A DNA stretch of 16,032 nucleotides, taken from the NCBI GenBank assembly GCA_045604285.1, contig JAZUNS010000130.1:1-16032 (forward strand), written 5' to 3'. The notes under the pieces were generated by a model. It worked only from the letters and a program-made list of their open reading frames with translations, did not search any database and was not told the DNA's origin. The DNA comes from SIG636 sp045604285. GTDB lineage: Bacteria; Bacillota; Clostridia; Oscillospirales; CAG-382. The position numbers and the translations under genes are program-made. Shown here piece after piece: positions 1 to 7,378 of the stretch (positions are counted from its first letter, which is position 1; every line of letters starts with the position of its first letter).

Positions 1-58
1 ATTCGAACCCTCACAAACAGAGTCAGAGTCTGTCGTGCTACCTTTACACAATCCCGCT
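1..58 (-). tRNA. tRNA-Gln (anticodon CTG), 3' end outside the window
   Basis: Read on the minus strand, the 5' acceptor strand is AGCGGGA, followed by TT, a 4-bp D stem (GTGT/GCAC) around the loop AAAGGTA, and a 5-bp anticodon stem (ACAGA/TCTGT) around CTCTGAC. The loop gives anticodon CTG, which reads glutamine codon CAG. A short variable loop and the T arm with the canonical TTCGAAT follow. The T-arm 3' strand, the acceptor 3' strand and any CCA lie beyond base 1. The assignment rests on the cloverleaf drawn by eye. The gene has its own promoter at 100-128, so it probably starts a tRNA transcript running out of the window. Confidence 0.92.
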
Positions 59-99
59 ATTTTATCCTGCGCTTTGGGGTCTTCCTCTGCGCAAGATGT

Positions 100-128
100 A
101 TTCTATCACAGTTTTTGCCTATTGTCAA
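100..128 (-). promoter_or_regulatory. Sigma-A promoter of the tRNA-Gln transcript
   Basis: On the minus strand the -35 is a perfect TTGACA (123-128), the spacer is 17 bases and the -10 is TAGAAT (100-105, 5 of 6 matches to TATAAT). Transcription should begin near position 93, giving a leader of about 35 bases before the tRNA. The -35 lies inside a 13-base perfect palindrome, CTATTGTCAATAG (119-131), which might be chance. Confidence 0.85.
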
Positions 129-147
129 TAGTTTTTTTGACGGTTTC

Positions 148-978
148 TTAATTTTTATCTCCCATAAGTATTTGGCGCAGATACAGCGCATCGGTGGTGT
201 TGTGTATGCCGTTGCCGTCCATGTCGCAGGCGGCAATTGACGGGTAGGATAAAGCAGCGGCGCCCTTTAAAAAGCTTTGCATCCTTAAATAGTCGGCGGT
301 GGTAATCAGAGAGTCGCCGTTAACATCGCCTTTGTAAACGGTATAAAAGCTGCTGCCGTTATAGCTAAGCTCGCAGCAACTGCCTACATAGCCGCCGCTT
401 TTGTTTACGGTTATTCCGTTGCCCAAAAGGGATGCCAGCTCTCTCGGTTTTATGGGCTTATCCAAGTACACCAGCCCTGCCGATATTTCAAGGTCGGTTT
501 GGGGCAGGGTAGGCAAAACCGTTACGGCCCCTGCCTCTGCCGTGTATTCAAGCTCAATATAGCCGCTGTCAAACAAGGCGCCTTCCGTAACCAGCGGGGT
601 AACCTTTACGGCACCTACCGTATCGGATATTATTTTAAACTTTAAATAAACCACCGGTCCCACTGCGCCGTAATCCTCTTTGGGGTCGGTAAAGGTCAGC
701 CTAAGCCTGCCGTCTGCCACGTGGACAAGACTGCAATACTCCGCCTTAAGCCCCGCACCCTTGGTATATGAAAGGTAGCTTAGTGCATTTTGGTCGTATT
801 TCAGCTCCAAGCATACGGCAGAAAGCTGCCCCGTCCCTCTAAAAGATAGGGCAAGGGTGACCGCCTCCCCCTCAGAGCCGCAGGCAGAGCTGAGGGAAAC
901 CACAACGCTTTTTGCTGCGGCGGATACGGGTGACAAAAGCAGAATTGCGGAAAGAATTATTGCCAATATCTTTTTCAT
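148..978 (-). CDS. Secreted cohesin and dockerin domain protein
   Basis: A 276-residue protein. Residues 1-22 form a signal peptide (MKK, a hydrophobic stretch, then AAA), so it is exported. Residues about 24-155 have the strand pattern of a cohesin domain, including the LELKYDQNAL segment and a GPVVYLKFKI strand; cohesins bind dockerins through calcium-dependent contacts. Residues about 160-212 resemble the linker module often found before clostridial dockerins. Residues about 215-276 form a type I dockerin with two calcium loops, DVNGDSLITTAD and DMDGNGIHNTTD. Cohesin plus dockerin in one chain makes it adaptor- or scaffoldin-like, but with only one cohesin. The ATG overlaps the uvrC stop codon as ATGA, and GGGGGAG lies 8 bases upstream (987-993) inside uvrC, so translation is probably coupled. 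No clear terminator follows the stop. Domain calls were made by eye; the partner is unknown. Confidence 0.85.
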   Translation of the reverse strand: MKKILAIILSAILLLSPVSAAAKSVVVSLSSACGSEGEAVTLALSFRGTGQLSAVCLELKYDQNALSYLSYTKGAGLKAEYCSLVHVADGRLRLTFTDPKEDYGAVGPVVYLKFKIISDTVGAVKVTPLVTEGALFDSGYIELEYTAEAGAVTVLPTLPQTDLEISAGLVYLDKPIKPRELASLLGNGITVNKSGGYVGSCCELSYNGSSFYTVYKGDVNGDSLITTADYLRMQSFLKGAAALSYPSIAACDMDGNGIHNTTDALYLRQILMGDKN

Positions 979-2777
979 TTTATATTCTCCCCCAAAAACT
1001 CTGCAATACGCTCCGCCGTTTCACGGTTTATTCCCTTAACGGCGGCAATCTGCTCCGGCGATGCCTTTTTAAGCTCTCCAAGGCCGCCAAACGCCCGCAA
1101 AAGCTCCTCTGCCTTGGCACTGCCTACGCCCTTTATTTGCGTAAGGACGCTGTTTTTTGCGCTTTGTCTGCGGCGGCGGTCCATCCTTGACAGAGCAAAA
1201 CGGTGAACCTCCTCCTGCAGCTTGTAGATAAAAGTAAAAATATCCTGGCGCTTGTTAAGGGAAAGCTCGTTTTCACCGTCGGTCAGCGTGCGGGTCTTGT
1301 GGTGCTCGTCCTTCACCATGCCAAACACGGGTATATCCAGCCCATATTCCTCCAGCACGGTTCTTATGGCGCTTATCTGGCCAATGCCGCCGTCGGCAAG
1401 GATAAGATCGGGCAGCTCCCAGGATTCGCCCTCGTCTGCGTGGGCAAAGCGGCGGCGCAACGCCTCGGCGGTGGCGGCAAAGTCATCCTGTCCGTCGCTT
1501 TCCTTTATGTTAAAGGATTTATAATGCTTTTTGCAAAACTTTCCTTTTTCCATTACCACCATGCCGGCGGTGATGTAATCGTCGCCGCTGTTGGAAATAT
1601 CGTAGCTTTCTATACGCTCCGGCACTACCTCCAGCCCTAAGAAGGCAGCAAAGGAGGCAAGGAACCCCGTTTGCCTTTCGTTTTCTGCCCGCCTGTGTAA
1701 AAGCTGCTCCTTGGCGTTGCTTTCGGCACGCTCGGTCATGGCACGTTTTTCGCCGCGCTTTGGCAGTATAAGTCGGTTTTTGCCCAGCACGTCACCTAAA
1801 AGTGCGGCTTCCTCCCCAAGGTCATAGCCGCACCATACCTCCTTGGGTATAAAGCCCTTGTTGCGGTAATAGCTGTTGATAAGTGAAGCTATTGAAGCGG
1901 GCGAAACTATCTCGTCACTACCGAAAAAGAAGTTTTCACGGTCGGTTATGGCACCGCCCCTTATAATAAGCACGGTAACGGCACTGCCTGCTTCGTCGGC
2001 ATAAACGCCGAAAACATCAGCCTCAACGTGGGGGGCGGCAACAATGTGCTGTTTATCACGGATTTTTGCAACAGCCTTCATGCTGTCTCTGTAAACTGCC
2101 GCCTGCTCGTACTCCATCGCCTCGCTGGCGGCGTTCATTTTTGCCTCTAATTCTTTAATAAGCGCCGAGCAATCTCCGCTAAGCAGGCGCTTTGCACCTG
2201 CTATGCGCTCGGCATATTCTTTTTTGCTTAGCTTGCCTGCACATACGCCGCCGCAACGTCCTATATGGTAGTTAAGGCAGGGTCTGCCCTTGCCGATATC
2301 TGCAGGGAAACGGCGGTTGCAGGAGGGTAGTGCAAAGGCACCTTTAACCGAAGCCACAATGCTTTTTGCGGTGGTGTGGGAGGCGTAAGGCCCGTAATAG
2401 GCACCCTCCCCTTCACGCTTGGTAACTACGCTTATGCGGGGATAATCCCCCTCAGAAACCTTAATGTAGGGATAACTGCTGCTATCCTTAAGCTTGATGT
2501 TGTACCTGGGCATAAACTGCTTGATAAACCTATCCTCAAGCACCAGAGCCTCCAGCTCGGTTGCGGTGTGGTACACCTCAAAATGGTGAACCGAGGCAAC
2601 CATGTGCAGGGTTTTGCCCTTGTGGTTGGCGTAGGGGGCAAAGTAACTGCTTACTCTGTTACGCAGCGCCTTGGATTTGCCCACGTATATTACCCTGTCT
2701 GCCGAGTTGCGCATTATATAAACCCCGGGCGTGGCAGGCAAATCTCTTGCCGCCAAAAACAGTTCTTCTCTTGTCAC
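975..2777 (-). CDS. uvrC: UvrABC excinuclease subunit C
   Basis: UvrC makes both incisions around a DNA lesion during nucleotide excision repair, acting on the UvrB-DNA complex in the cytoplasm. Positions below count from the upstream GTG at 2789 (604 residues). The GIY-YIG nuclease has GVY at 22-24 and YVG at 35-37. Four cysteines (157, 171, 179, 183) match the iron-sulfur cluster cysteines of the family. A UVR (UvrB-binding) helix pair spans about 212-240. The RNase H-like nuclease shows D397, D466 (in ADGG) and H529, and two helix-hairpin-helix motifs end the protein. Two GTG starts compete. The one at 2789 lies almost on top of the AAAGGGG sequence (2789-2795), whereas the one at 2777 stands 11 bases from it, so 2777 is chosen (600 residues). 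No promoter is visible between ptsH and uvrC. The gene follows a strong terminator, so its expression may depend on readthrough. Confidence 0.96.
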   Translation of the reverse strand: MTREELFLAARDLPATPGVYIMRNSADRVIYVGKSKALRNRVSSYFAPYANHKGKTLHMVASVHHFEVYHTATELEALVLEDRFIKQFMPRYNIKLKDSSSYPYIKVSEGDYPRISVVTKREGEGAYYGPYASHTTAKSIVASVKGAFALPSCNRRFPADIGKGRPCLNYHIGRCGGVCAGKLSKKEYAERIAGAKRLLSGDCSALIKELEAKMNAASEAMEYEQAAVYRDSMKAVAKIRDKQHIVAAPHVEADVFGVYADEAGSAVTVLIIRGGAITDRENFFFGSDEIVSPASIASLINSYYRNKGFIPKEVWCGYDLGEEAALLGDVLGKNRLILPKRGEKRAMTERAESNAKEQLLHRRAENERQTGFLASFAAFLGLEVVPERIESYDISNSGDDYITAGMVVMEKGKFCKKHYKSFNIKESDGQDDFAATAEALRRRFAHADEGESWELPDLILADGGIGQISAIRTVLEEYGLDIPVFGMVKDEHHKTRTLTDGENELSLNKRQDIFTFIYKLQEEVHRFALSRMDRRRRQSAKNSVLTQIKGVGSAKAEELLRAFGGLGELKKASPEQIAAVKGINRETAERIAEFLGENIK

Positions 2778-2800
2778 GGCAAAAGTCACCCCTTTCCCAT

Positions 2801-2836
2801 AAAAAACAAAAAGCGGCGCTTGCTTTTAAGCGCCGC
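2801..2836 (-). terminator. Rho-independent terminator after ptsH
   Basis: On the minus strand GCGGCGCTT (2813-2821) pairs perfectly with AAGCGCCGC (2828-2836) around a 6-base loop. It is followed by a U-rich run, TTTTTGTTTTTT (2801-2812). It starts 15 bases after the ptsH stop codon and ends about 12 to 24 bases before the candidate uvrC starts. Confidence 0.93.
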
Positions 2837-2851
2837 CGCAAAAAGACATAA

Positions 2852-3115
2852 TTAGTCGTTAAAGCCGTTAAGAAGCAGATCGGCAAGACCCTCTACAGCC
2901 TCAGCCTCATCAATGCCCTCAGCACGGATAGTAATGTCATGGCCCTTTTCTATACCCAAAGAAAGCACACCCAAAAGGCTTTTGGCGTTGGCACGTCTTG
3001 TACCTTTTTCAATCATAACGGTGCTCTTGTAGAAATTAGCTTTCTGTATAAAGAAAGTTGCCGGTCTTGCGTGAAGCCCAACGGTATTCTGTATGGTAAC
3101 TGTTTTTGTTGTCAT
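2852..3115 (-). CDS. ptsH: Phosphocarrier protein HPr
   Basis: An 87-residue protein, the normal HPr length. HPr passes phosphate from enzyme I to the sugar-specific EIIA proteins of the phosphotransferase system. In Firmicutes it also takes a regulatory phosphate from HPr kinase to serve as corepressor with CcpA. The catalytic His15 is in GLHARPAT, and the regulatory Ser46 is in NAKSLLGVLSLG. The presence of both residues argues for a true HPr rather than Crh, which lacks His15. It has its own consensus promoter and a GGAGGAA Shine-Dalgarno site 9 bases before the ATG, and it ends at a strong terminator. It is not next to ptsI here. Confidence 0.94.
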   Translation of the reverse strand: MTTKTVTIQNTVGLHARPATFFIQKANFYKSTVMIEKGTRRANAKSLLGVLSLGIEKGHDITIRAEGIDEAEAVEGLADLLLNGFND

Positions 3116-3151
3116 AGATTAACTTCCTCCGACAATATCCATCTTACGATT

Positions 3152-3181
3152 ATTATATCAATTTTAAAGGCAAGTTGTCAA
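3152..3181 (-). promoter_or_regulatory. Consensus sigma-A promoter of ptsH
   Basis: On the minus strand TTGACA (3176-3181) and TATAAT (3152-3157) both match the consensus perfectly and are separated by 18 bases. The predicted start near 3145 gives a leader of about 30 bases carrying the GGAGG ribosome-binding site. No catabolite-responsive element was recognised by eye. Confidence 0.9.
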
Positions 3182-3258
3182 GAACAAACTTATGGTAATT
3201 TCCTTCAAACCTTAGCCGCTAATGCTTAGCTTTTTTGAATGGTATGCACAAGAACGGG

Positions 3259-3717
3259 CTATACGTCCTCTTTTATCTCGTTAATGCACACGGTAAACTC
3301 GTACATATTTGTGTAAAACGTATACTCTCTGCCCTTTAAAAGCTTGCTTTCGGCAATATAGTATCCGCTTTCCTTTTCCACGGCAGAAAGCTTTACGGTA
3401 AAGCTGCTGTCAGGGTCAACGGTGACGCTGTCACGGGTGCTGTCGGTGGAGGTTTCATCCGCCACGTTGCCTATCAGCACGCCAACCTCCTTGCCGTCAT
3501 AAAACAGCTTTGTGTTGGCATCGGGCAGGGAAGTAACCGTGTACCCCTCCGGCGAAACCACCGTACAGTCGCAAAGGATAACAACGGTGTTTTCCTCATT
3601 ACGTTGCTTTACAAGCTGGGTAAGCTCCTGCCGCCAAAGTACGCCTGCAATAAGCCCCAACACGGCAAGCACTATAAGCACGTCCAAAAAATTAAAAATC
3701 TTTTTCTTTTTACCCAT
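3259..3717 (-). CDS. DUF4330-like membrane-anchored protein, second copy
   Basis: A 152-residue protein. A short basic N terminus (MGKKKK) precedes one membrane helix at about 9-28. The remaining roughly 120 residues, rich in strand-forming sequence, should face outside the membrane. The layout (NFLDVLIVLAVLGLIAG, then a beta-rich domain) matches my knowledge of the DUF4330 family, whose function is unknown. It resembles the gene just upstream in architecture and size, so the two look like a tandem duplication that has diverged. It starts 2 bases after the previous stop, with GGGAGG about 7 bases before its ATG. It is the last gene of the operon running from ylxM. I saw no clear terminator between it and ptsH. 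Confidence 0.7.
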   Translation of the reverse strand: MGKKKKIFNFLDVLIVLAVLGLIAGVLWRQELTQLVKQRNEENTVVILCDCTVVSPEGYTVTSLPDANTKLFYDGKEVGVLIGNVADETSTDSTRDSVTVDPDSSFTVKLSAVEKESGYYIAESKLLKGREYTFYTNMYEFTVCINEIKEDV

Positions 3718-3719
3718 CG

Positions 3720-4136
3720 CTATGCCTCCCTTTGTATATTGCCTAAATTGCCCGTGCAGCTATCAAGCTTAGTCTCCAGCTCAAAGCTGCCGTTTATACG
3801 CAGGGGCGTGTCGTTAAGATAATAAACACCTTCGCTGTAGCGCAGGTCTACCTTTGCATAAACCGTGCGGTTATCGGGGGTTTTGCGCACTATAAAGCCT
3901 ATTTCTTCATCGTTGAAGTATACCGGCTCTTTTTCCTCCAGCACAAAAACCTTTTCTTCGTACTTTTCATCAAAATCTATTTGCAAAATAACCGTTACGT
4001 TCTCGTAATTAGACTGTTCTATATTGGGCATCAAAAACAAAAACGCCGCACCGGCAATTAAGCCTATGGCTATCAACATTATAAAAGCATCGGCAACGGT
4101 AAACCAATGGGACCGCTTGTTAGCCTTAATACTCAT
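3720..4136 (-). CDS. DUF4330-like membrane-anchored protein, first copy
   Basis: A 138-residue protein with a basic N terminus (about 1-12), one membrane helix (about 14-36) and an extracytoplasmic domain of about 100 residues that contains a YFNDEEIGFI segment. The following gene has LFYDGKEVGVLI at the matching place, which supports paralogy. The ATG overlaps the 3' end of the O-antigen-ligase-like gene by 11 bases, with AGGGGG 10 bases upstream inside that gene, so translation may be coupled. Functional link to the ligase-like protein is inferred from overlap and shared membrane location only. DUF4330 assignment is from memory of the family pattern. Confidence 0.7.
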   Translation of the reverse strand: MSIKANKRSHWFTVADAFIMLIAIGLIAGAAFLFLMPNIEQSNYENVTVILQIDFDEKYEEKVFVLEEKEPVYFNDEEIGFIVRKTPDNRTVYAKVDLRYSEGVYYLNDTPLRINGSFELETKLDSCTGNLGNIQREA

Positions 4137-5937
4137 CTTCCATATCCCCCTTATCGTTTATCCTTACGTGGCAGGCGGCAGAAGCAACGCCCATGCTAAG
4201 CCAAAAAATTGCGCACAGGGGCGTGGTGTACCAAAGGTTGCCAAAGGAGGCAAACACAAGCCCCGCAATGGTTGCCGCACCCGTTGCCGCTGCAACGTTC
4301 CTGCCCTCGGTATTGACCGTAGGCAGCTTTGTATAAATGCGCTGTACCGCAAATACTATGGCAAGGCAAAGCAAGGCAAAGCCCAAGGCGCCGCACTCAG
4401 TAAGGGTTTGCAGATACATACTGCTGCTGTCGCTAAGCCCGGCAAGCGCCAAGGATTCCTCAGACGTACCAACACCCAAAAACGGATGTGCACCGCTTAT
4501 TTTAATGGCAGAAAGCCAGCCCGTAACTATGTTGTAAAAGCCCACGGTGCCTATATTTATCGAAATGCCCGAAAAATACAGCCCCAAAAGAGGTATGCCC
4601 GCACAGGCAAACAAGGGTCTGAATATCTGCCTGCGCTTAACGGCAAAATATACGGTTATTACTATCACCGTAAGGATGGCGTAAAAGGCGCTGTCGGTCA
4701 AAATGGAGTAAAACGTAATTATTATCCCAAAAGCATAGCTTAAAAACTTGCTTAGGGATGACGAACGCTCTGACTTGCAAAGGCTGTAGGGTAACAGAAA
4801 TACGGAATATTTTATAAGCGTATCAACGTTTTCAAAAACCGATGTGCTGCCAAACAGTGCATCCGTTAAAGGAACGTCGGCATAAGCCGCCTGCAGTATT
4901 TGGAACAAATAAACCAAAACGGCACCGCTAAGCCCAAGGCAAAGGGTTTGCACGCATTTTTTAATAAGCTTTTCCGTTGCCAGCAAATTAGAGGCAAGTA
5001 AATACATTGCTGCCATGGCAAAGGCAAAAAATGCGTTTTTGCCGCCGCCCTTAAGCCCAACAAACAAATAGTTTAGCATTAATATAAGCACAAATATGTT
5101 GCCTGCGTTGATCTGCAGGTTGCGCTTGCCCCTAAGAACCTTAAACAAATAGCAGGCAAAGGTGTAGCCTATAAGCATTGTCAGGTGTAGCCCCGAAGCA
5201 AAGGGGAACACCAGCGCCGCAGTAAACACGCCTATCTCGGGGGAATACAGTATAAGCATAAAGGCGACGATTGCGGCTATAAACGTAAGCACGCTAAGCT
5301 CGTTGAAAAAGAAAGTAAGTACGCCGAATATGGAGCCGAAAATAATGGCAGTACCCACCGCCGCATTGCCACGCTTTTCGCTGTACACCTCAAAGGGTAT
5401 GCAGGGCGAAAGTGCGCTTCTTACAAAAGCGCTTTTTTCCAAAAACTTAATAAGTGGCTGGTTGGAAAACAGTAGGGGAAACGCCATTATTATAATAAGG
5501 CACCCGTTTAAAAGGTTGTAAAGGCTTACTGTGCTGTCCACAAAGGCGTACAGCTTTACGCAGTACACAAGTCCTATATATATGCCAAAGGTTACAAAAA
5601 AGGCGCCGTAGGTGCTTACGGGCATATATATCGCTTTTCTTATTATCGTTCGGTACCAGGCGACCACCGGGCTTGTTTCCACCGCCTGGGTAAACAGGGT
5701 TTTAATCGGCATGGAAACGTGCTTTTTAAAGCCTATATACTTAAGCCCCTTGTTGGCACCGCTTGTTTCTATAAATGCATCGGTTTTACTGCTGCCGCAA
5801 AGGAAAAAGGAAAAAATACTGACCTTTAAAAAATAAAGAAGCTTGGAGGATAATCCCCCAAGGCATGACAATATAAGGCTTTCTTCTCTAAGCCTTTTAA
5901 AATAACCCTTTTCTTTTGTGGTCTTATTAGTTTTCAC
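4126..5937 (-). CDS. O-antigen ligase/polymerase-like polytopic membrane protein
   Basis: A 603-residue protein with a hydrophilic N-terminal region of about 100 residues interrupted by one hydrophobic stretch (34-47). About ten or more hydrophobic segments follow, from about 109 to 590. A segment at 484-490 (HPFLGVG) followed by a polar stretch resembles the conserved HPxxGxG signature of the Wzy_C/O-antigen ligase family. Members join or polymerise glycans on the outer face of the membrane; in a Gram-positive this would be a wall or capsular polymer. The start is GTG, with AAGGA 8 bases upstream, and it overlaps the trmD 3' end by 11 bases. It therefore depends on the trmD operon for transcription and probably for translation. 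No glycosyltransferases lie next to it, so the substrate cannot be deduced. Confidence 0.72.
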   Translation of the reverse strand: MKTNKTTKEKGYFKRLREESLILSCLGGLSSKLLYFLKVSIFSFFLCGSSKTDAFIETSGANKGLKYIGFKKHVSMPIKTLFTQAVETSPVVAWYRTIIRKAIYMPVSTYGAFFVTFGIYIGLVYCVKLYAFVDSTVSLYNLLNGCLIIIMAFPLLFSNQPLIKFLEKSAFVRSALSPCIPFEVYSEKRGNAAVGTAIIFGSIFGVLTFFFNELSVLTFIAAIVAFMLILYSPEIGVFTAALVFPFASGLHLTMLIGYTFACYLFKVLRGKRNLQINAGNIFVLILMLNYLFVGLKGGGKNAFFAFAMAAMYLLASNLLATEKLIKKCVQTLCLGLSGAVLVYLFQILQAAYADVPLTDALFGSTSVFENVDTLIKYSVFLLPYSLCKSERSSSLSKFLSYAFGIIITFYSILTDSAFYAILTVIVITVYFAVKRRQIFRPLFACAGIPLLGLYFSGISINIGTVGFYNIVTGWLSAIKISGAHPFLGVGTSEESLALAGLSDSSSMYLQTLTECGALGFALLCLAIVFAVQRIYTKLPTVNTEGRNVAAATGAATIAGLVFASFGNLWYTTPLCAIFWLSMGVASAACHVRINDKGDMEDEY

Positions 5938-6625
5938 CGTTATTTTCCTTGTTTAAAAGCTCGGGCCGCTTTTCAAGCGTGCGCTTGTAAGACTGAGCCC
6001 TGCGCCATTTATCTATCTCGGCGTGGTTGCCGTTTAAAAGCACCTCAGGCACGGAAAGCCCCTCAAATTCACGGGGGCGGGTGTACTGGGGATACTCCAA
6101 AAGCCCGCCTTCAAGACTTTCGTCCTCTGAACATTCGGCAGCGGGCAAAACGCCCTCTATCCTGCGGGATACGGCGTCAACAACTATGGCGGCGGGAAGC
6201 TCACCACCCGTAAGCACGTAATTGCCTACGGAAAGCTCCTCATCCACCTCAAGCTCTATTATTCTTTCGTCAATGCCCTCGTAATGACCGCAAAGCAATA
6301 TAAGGTTGTCATAGGCGGCATATTCTTTAACCACCTCGTTATTAAAAAGCCTGCCCTGGGGTGACATATATACAACACGGGTACTGCCCGTAAGCCTGCT
6401 TTTTACGTCCCTTATGCAGTCTATTACCGGCTGGCACTGCATAACCATACCATAGCCGCCGCCGTAGGGCGTATCGTCCACACGGCGGTGCTTATCCTTG
6501 GTATAGCTTCTTATGTCTGTACAAGAAACACTAATAAGGCCTGCCTGTGCGGCACGCCCTATAATGCTTGCATCAAATACGGGCCTTAACATATCGGGAA
6601 ACAGCGTAAGCACTTCAAAATGCAT
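5927..6625 (-). CDS. trmD: tRNA (guanine-N1-)-methyltransferase TrmD
   Basis: TrmD methylates G37 next to the anticodon of tRNAs using S-adenosylmethionine, preventing +1 frameshifting. The 232-residue protein has the family length and start (MHFEVLTLFPDML). It shows the DDTPYGGGYGMVM segment, the trefoil-knot cofactor motifs (GHYEGIDERI and SVGNYVLTGGE) and a C-terminal helical region ending RRAQSYKRTLEKRPELL. It starts 2 bases after the rimM stop, in the usual rimM-trmD order. The gene expected next, rplS, is replaced by a membrane protein gene overlapping the trmD end by 11 bases. Confidence 0.97.
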   Translation of the reverse strand: MHFEVLTLFPDMLRPVFDASIIGRAAQAGLISVSCTDIRSYTKDKHRRVDDTPYGGGYGMVMQCQPVIDCIRDVKSRLTGSTRVVYMSPQGRLFNNEVVKEYAAYDNLILLCGHYEGIDERIIELEVDEELSVGNYVLTGGELPAAIVVDAVSRRIEGVLPAAECSEDESLEGGLLEYPQYTRPREFEGLSVPEVLLNGNHAEIDKWRRAQSYKRTLEKRPELLNKENNGEN

Positions 6626-6627
6626 AC

Positions 6628-7122
6628 TTAACCTACCTCCAAGCCCTCTATTAAGCTGATGCCTATTCCTTTTTCGGGGTCAATAGATTTAACAAAAGCG
6701 TCAACCGCCGGTATAAGATATTCCTTCTCACCCTTAACACGGTAAAGAAAGTTGCGTGCGCCCTCCTCAACGGCGATAAGCGCACCAATAGGCTCACCGT
6801 TTTCAACGTCATATACGGTAAGCCCCAAAAGGTCGTCATTAAAATATACGCCGTCGGGCAAGGTCACGTCCTCTCTTGCAAACCAAAGCTTGCGCCCGGT
6901 AAGCAAGGCGGCGGATTGCCTATCCTCTCTCCCTTCAAAAACAATCGAGGGAATAGAGGGGTAATAACGCTTAACAGCCAAGGATTTTGTACCCTCGGCA
7001 TCGAAATAAAAGCGGCTTACGCTGCTTAAAAAGTCGGCGCTGTCGCACCAACAGTCAAACCTAAGCTCGCCCTTAACCCCACGAGGGGCACCAAGTACCC
7101 CCGCTTCAAGAAACTTTTTCAT
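6628..7122 (-). CDS. rimM: Ribosome maturation factor RimM
   Basis: RimM assists assembly of the 30S head domain and binds S19 near the 16S rRNA 3' domain. The 164-residue protein begins with the typical FLEAGVLGAPRGVKGELR segment of the N-terminal beta barrel. The C-terminal PRC-barrel half starts near VYFNDDLLGLTVYD and includes FLYRVKGEKEYLIPAV. It lies 4 bases after khpA and 2 bases before trmD, so it is co-transcribed. The usual functional partners rpsP and trmD are in the same operon. Confidence 0.95.
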   Translation of the reverse strand: MKKFLEAGVLGAPRGVKGELRFDCWCDSADFLSSVSRFYFDAEGTKSLAVKRYYPSIPSIVFEGREDRQSAALLTGRKLWFAREDVTLPDGVYFNDDLLGLTVYDVENGEPIGALIAVEEGARNFLYRVKGEKEYLIPAVDAFVKSIDPEKGIGISLIEGLEVG

Positions 7123-7126
7123 AATG

Positions 7127-7357
7127 TTACTGCACTATGTCCACAATAACCCGCTTGTTCTGCTTTGCCGCTGCGGCACGCATAACAACGCGGATACACT
7201 TGGCAATTTTACCCTGCCTGCCGATAACCTTGCCCATATCGTCCTTAGCCACGGAAAGCTCAAGCACGCAGGTGTCACCGCTTACTTTTTCAGAAACGCT
7301 GACTTCATCGGGATTATCAACAATAGCCTTGGCAATATCCAATAAAACCTGCTTCAT
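7127..7357 (-). CDS. khpA: KH-domain RNA-binding protein KhpA (YlqC family)
   Basis: A 76-residue single KH-domain protein. The RNA-binding loop is IGRQGKIA (GxxG type), flanked by the usual helix and strand. KhpA binds RNA, in several Firmicutes together with KhpB/Jag, and influences cell-division and elongation genes. A GTG at 7369 would add four residues, but it lies inside the GAGGTG Shine-Dalgarno sequence. The ATG at 7357 is 9 bases from that site and gives the usual MKQ-type beginning. Its position between rpsP and rimM is the conserved one. Confidence 0.94.
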   Translation of the reverse strand: MKQVLLDIAKAIVDNPDEVSVSEKVSGDTCVLELSVAKDDMGKVIGRQGKIAKCIRVVMRAAAAKQNKRVIVDIVQ

Positions 7358-7378
7358 AATATTTGGCACCTCAAAATT

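Noticed and set aside
3218..3236. GCTAATGCTTAGC followed by TTTTTT, resembling a terminator on the plus strand
   Set aside because: The stem is only five base pairs with a 3-base loop, and no plus-strand gene lies upstream; all neighbouring genes run on the minus strand.
4024..4743. Plus-strand open frame of 239 codons
   Set aside because: It is antisense to the ligase-like and DUF4330-like genes, lacks a ribosome-binding site and has a basic, low-information composition typical of a shadow frame.
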